64,000 nt of DNA from Pelecanus crispus (lineage: Eukaryota > Chordata > Aves > Pelecaniformes > Pelecanidae), in the NCBI RefSeq assembly GCF_030463565.1, contig NC_134643.1:119329809-119393808 (forward strand), read 5' to 3'. The stretch's first letter is position 1, and every line of letters begins with the position of its first letter. A program made the translations under genes and the position numbers. A model generated the notes under the pieces. It saw only the letters and a list, made by a program, of their open reading frames with translations, was not told the origin of the DNA and ran no database searches. Below, in pieces: positions 58,669 through 64,000 of this stretch.

Positions 58669-58674
58669 TTTATT
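58669..58674 (-). terminator. APP: APP proximal poly(A) signal AATAAA
   Basis: Second canonical hexamer on the - strand, about 297 nt before the distal one. Mammalian APP is known to use two poly(A) sites roughly 260 nt apart that affect translation. This pair fits that arrangement. Confidence 0.6.
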
Positions 58675-59512
58675 TATGTAACACAGTGTAGAAAGCTATC
58701 AATTCATAAGCAATGGTTCTGTACAATCATCCTGCAGAGGATCCCCGTTAATTTTCGACCAGCAGGCACTTTTCCCCCCCAGAAGTGCTCACAATTAACA
58801 GGGATTCTTTTTAATATTTTTTTAAGATCAAAAAGATACATGGAAAAGAAAATAAAGTTTACCTTTCAATGCCTAAAGTGTGCACATAAAACAGGCACAA
58901 AGAAACGAATGTGTATTCCCATGATTTCTACGTCACTAATACAGCAGGAGCAACAATCTGTACAATAAAATGCAGCTGCAGAGGAAAAGAATTTCAATAA
59001 CTCATCTGGAATACTTTTTAAAAAATGTTCTTTTACTTTAAAATGCATAGTGATCAGAAAAAAATGCTCGGCAAAGAGAAGCAGCTAAACCCCACAGACA
59101 CAGAAAGCATCCCCCATCAATTCTTAAAGCATATTTCAATTAGGACTTAATTTTTGTCACAAATCACAAGAATAATATACAACTGGCTAAGGAGCTACAT
59201 GATAAATAATTGGGAAAGAGAATCTATCCATGCACTAGTTAAATACAGCTAACCTCTTTACAGTACACAAAAAACATTCATTAATAATGTAAAGACTGAA
59301 ATGTAAAGAGAAAGAGAGAGAAAATACATTACTGATTTTATTAATTCAAGTTCAGGCATCTACTTGTGTTACAGCACAGCTGTCAAAAGGCGAGAATGAG
59401 TAAATAATAAAACAGAGTGTTTTTCTTTCTTTCCACATTATTCTATAACTGAACACCGATGGGCAGTGAAGCAATCATTCTGCTGTCCAACTCATGAGGC
59501 TGCTGTGGTGTC

Positions 59513-64000
<4,488 letters not shown>

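Larger units (their letters stand above)
58360..59512 (-). other. APP: APP 3' UTR
   Basis: About 1.15 kb between the APP stop codon and the distal poly(A) signal, close to the length known for mammalian APP. The last bases (TGTAAATAAATACATTCCTG on the - strand) match the conserved end of vertebrate APP mRNA as I recall it. AT-rich, with no repeats. Confidence 0.85.

Overview
This window is vertebrate nuclear DNA, almost certainly from a bird. It holds nearly all of the coding part of GABPA (the ETS-family GA-binding protein alpha chain) on the + strand and the 3' end of APP (amyloid precursor protein) on the - strand. The two genes point tail to tail across about 34 kb of DNA in which I recognise no intact gene. 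GABPA next to APP is the gene order known from human chromosome 21 and is conserved in vertebrates. The bird assignment rests on two CR1 LINE 3' ends and on LTRs whose terminal sequences I recognise as avian. The LTR set suggests a neoavian rather than a galliform species, but I could not test that.

Layout. 1-812: end of GABPA intron 1 and a possible short 5' UTR exon. 813-21967: nine coding exons, all with GT-AG junctions and consistent phase, together encoding 455 residues (OST domain, PNT domain, linker, ETS domain). 21968 to about 24.6-24.7 kb: a long GABPA 3' UTR with several poly(A) signals. 24.7-58.36 kb: intergenic DNA with a truncated ERV (3' LTR plus part of its interior, - strand), a CR1 fragment, a second LTR-like element (+ strand), a CpG-dense block with a 28-bp minisatellite, a second CpG-dense block next to the APP 3' end, a possible degraded coding stretch near 45.2 kb, and several homopolymer runs. 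58.36-59.614 kb: APP 3' UTR and last coding exon. 59.615-64.0 kb: APP intron.

GABPA intron 5 contains a nested insertion. One LTR has a second complete solo LTR inside it, flanked by a perfect 5-bp target duplication. Both are antisense to GABPA.

Nothing here looks like a new multi-gene system. The most useful non-genic observations are the nested LTR, the minisatellite in which every unit carries a YY1-like AACATGG core, the CpG-dense block beside the APP poly(A) site, and the CRE-bearing LTR between the two genes. Most open reading frames in the intergenic part look like chance frames in GC-rich or stop-poor DNA and are not annotated.
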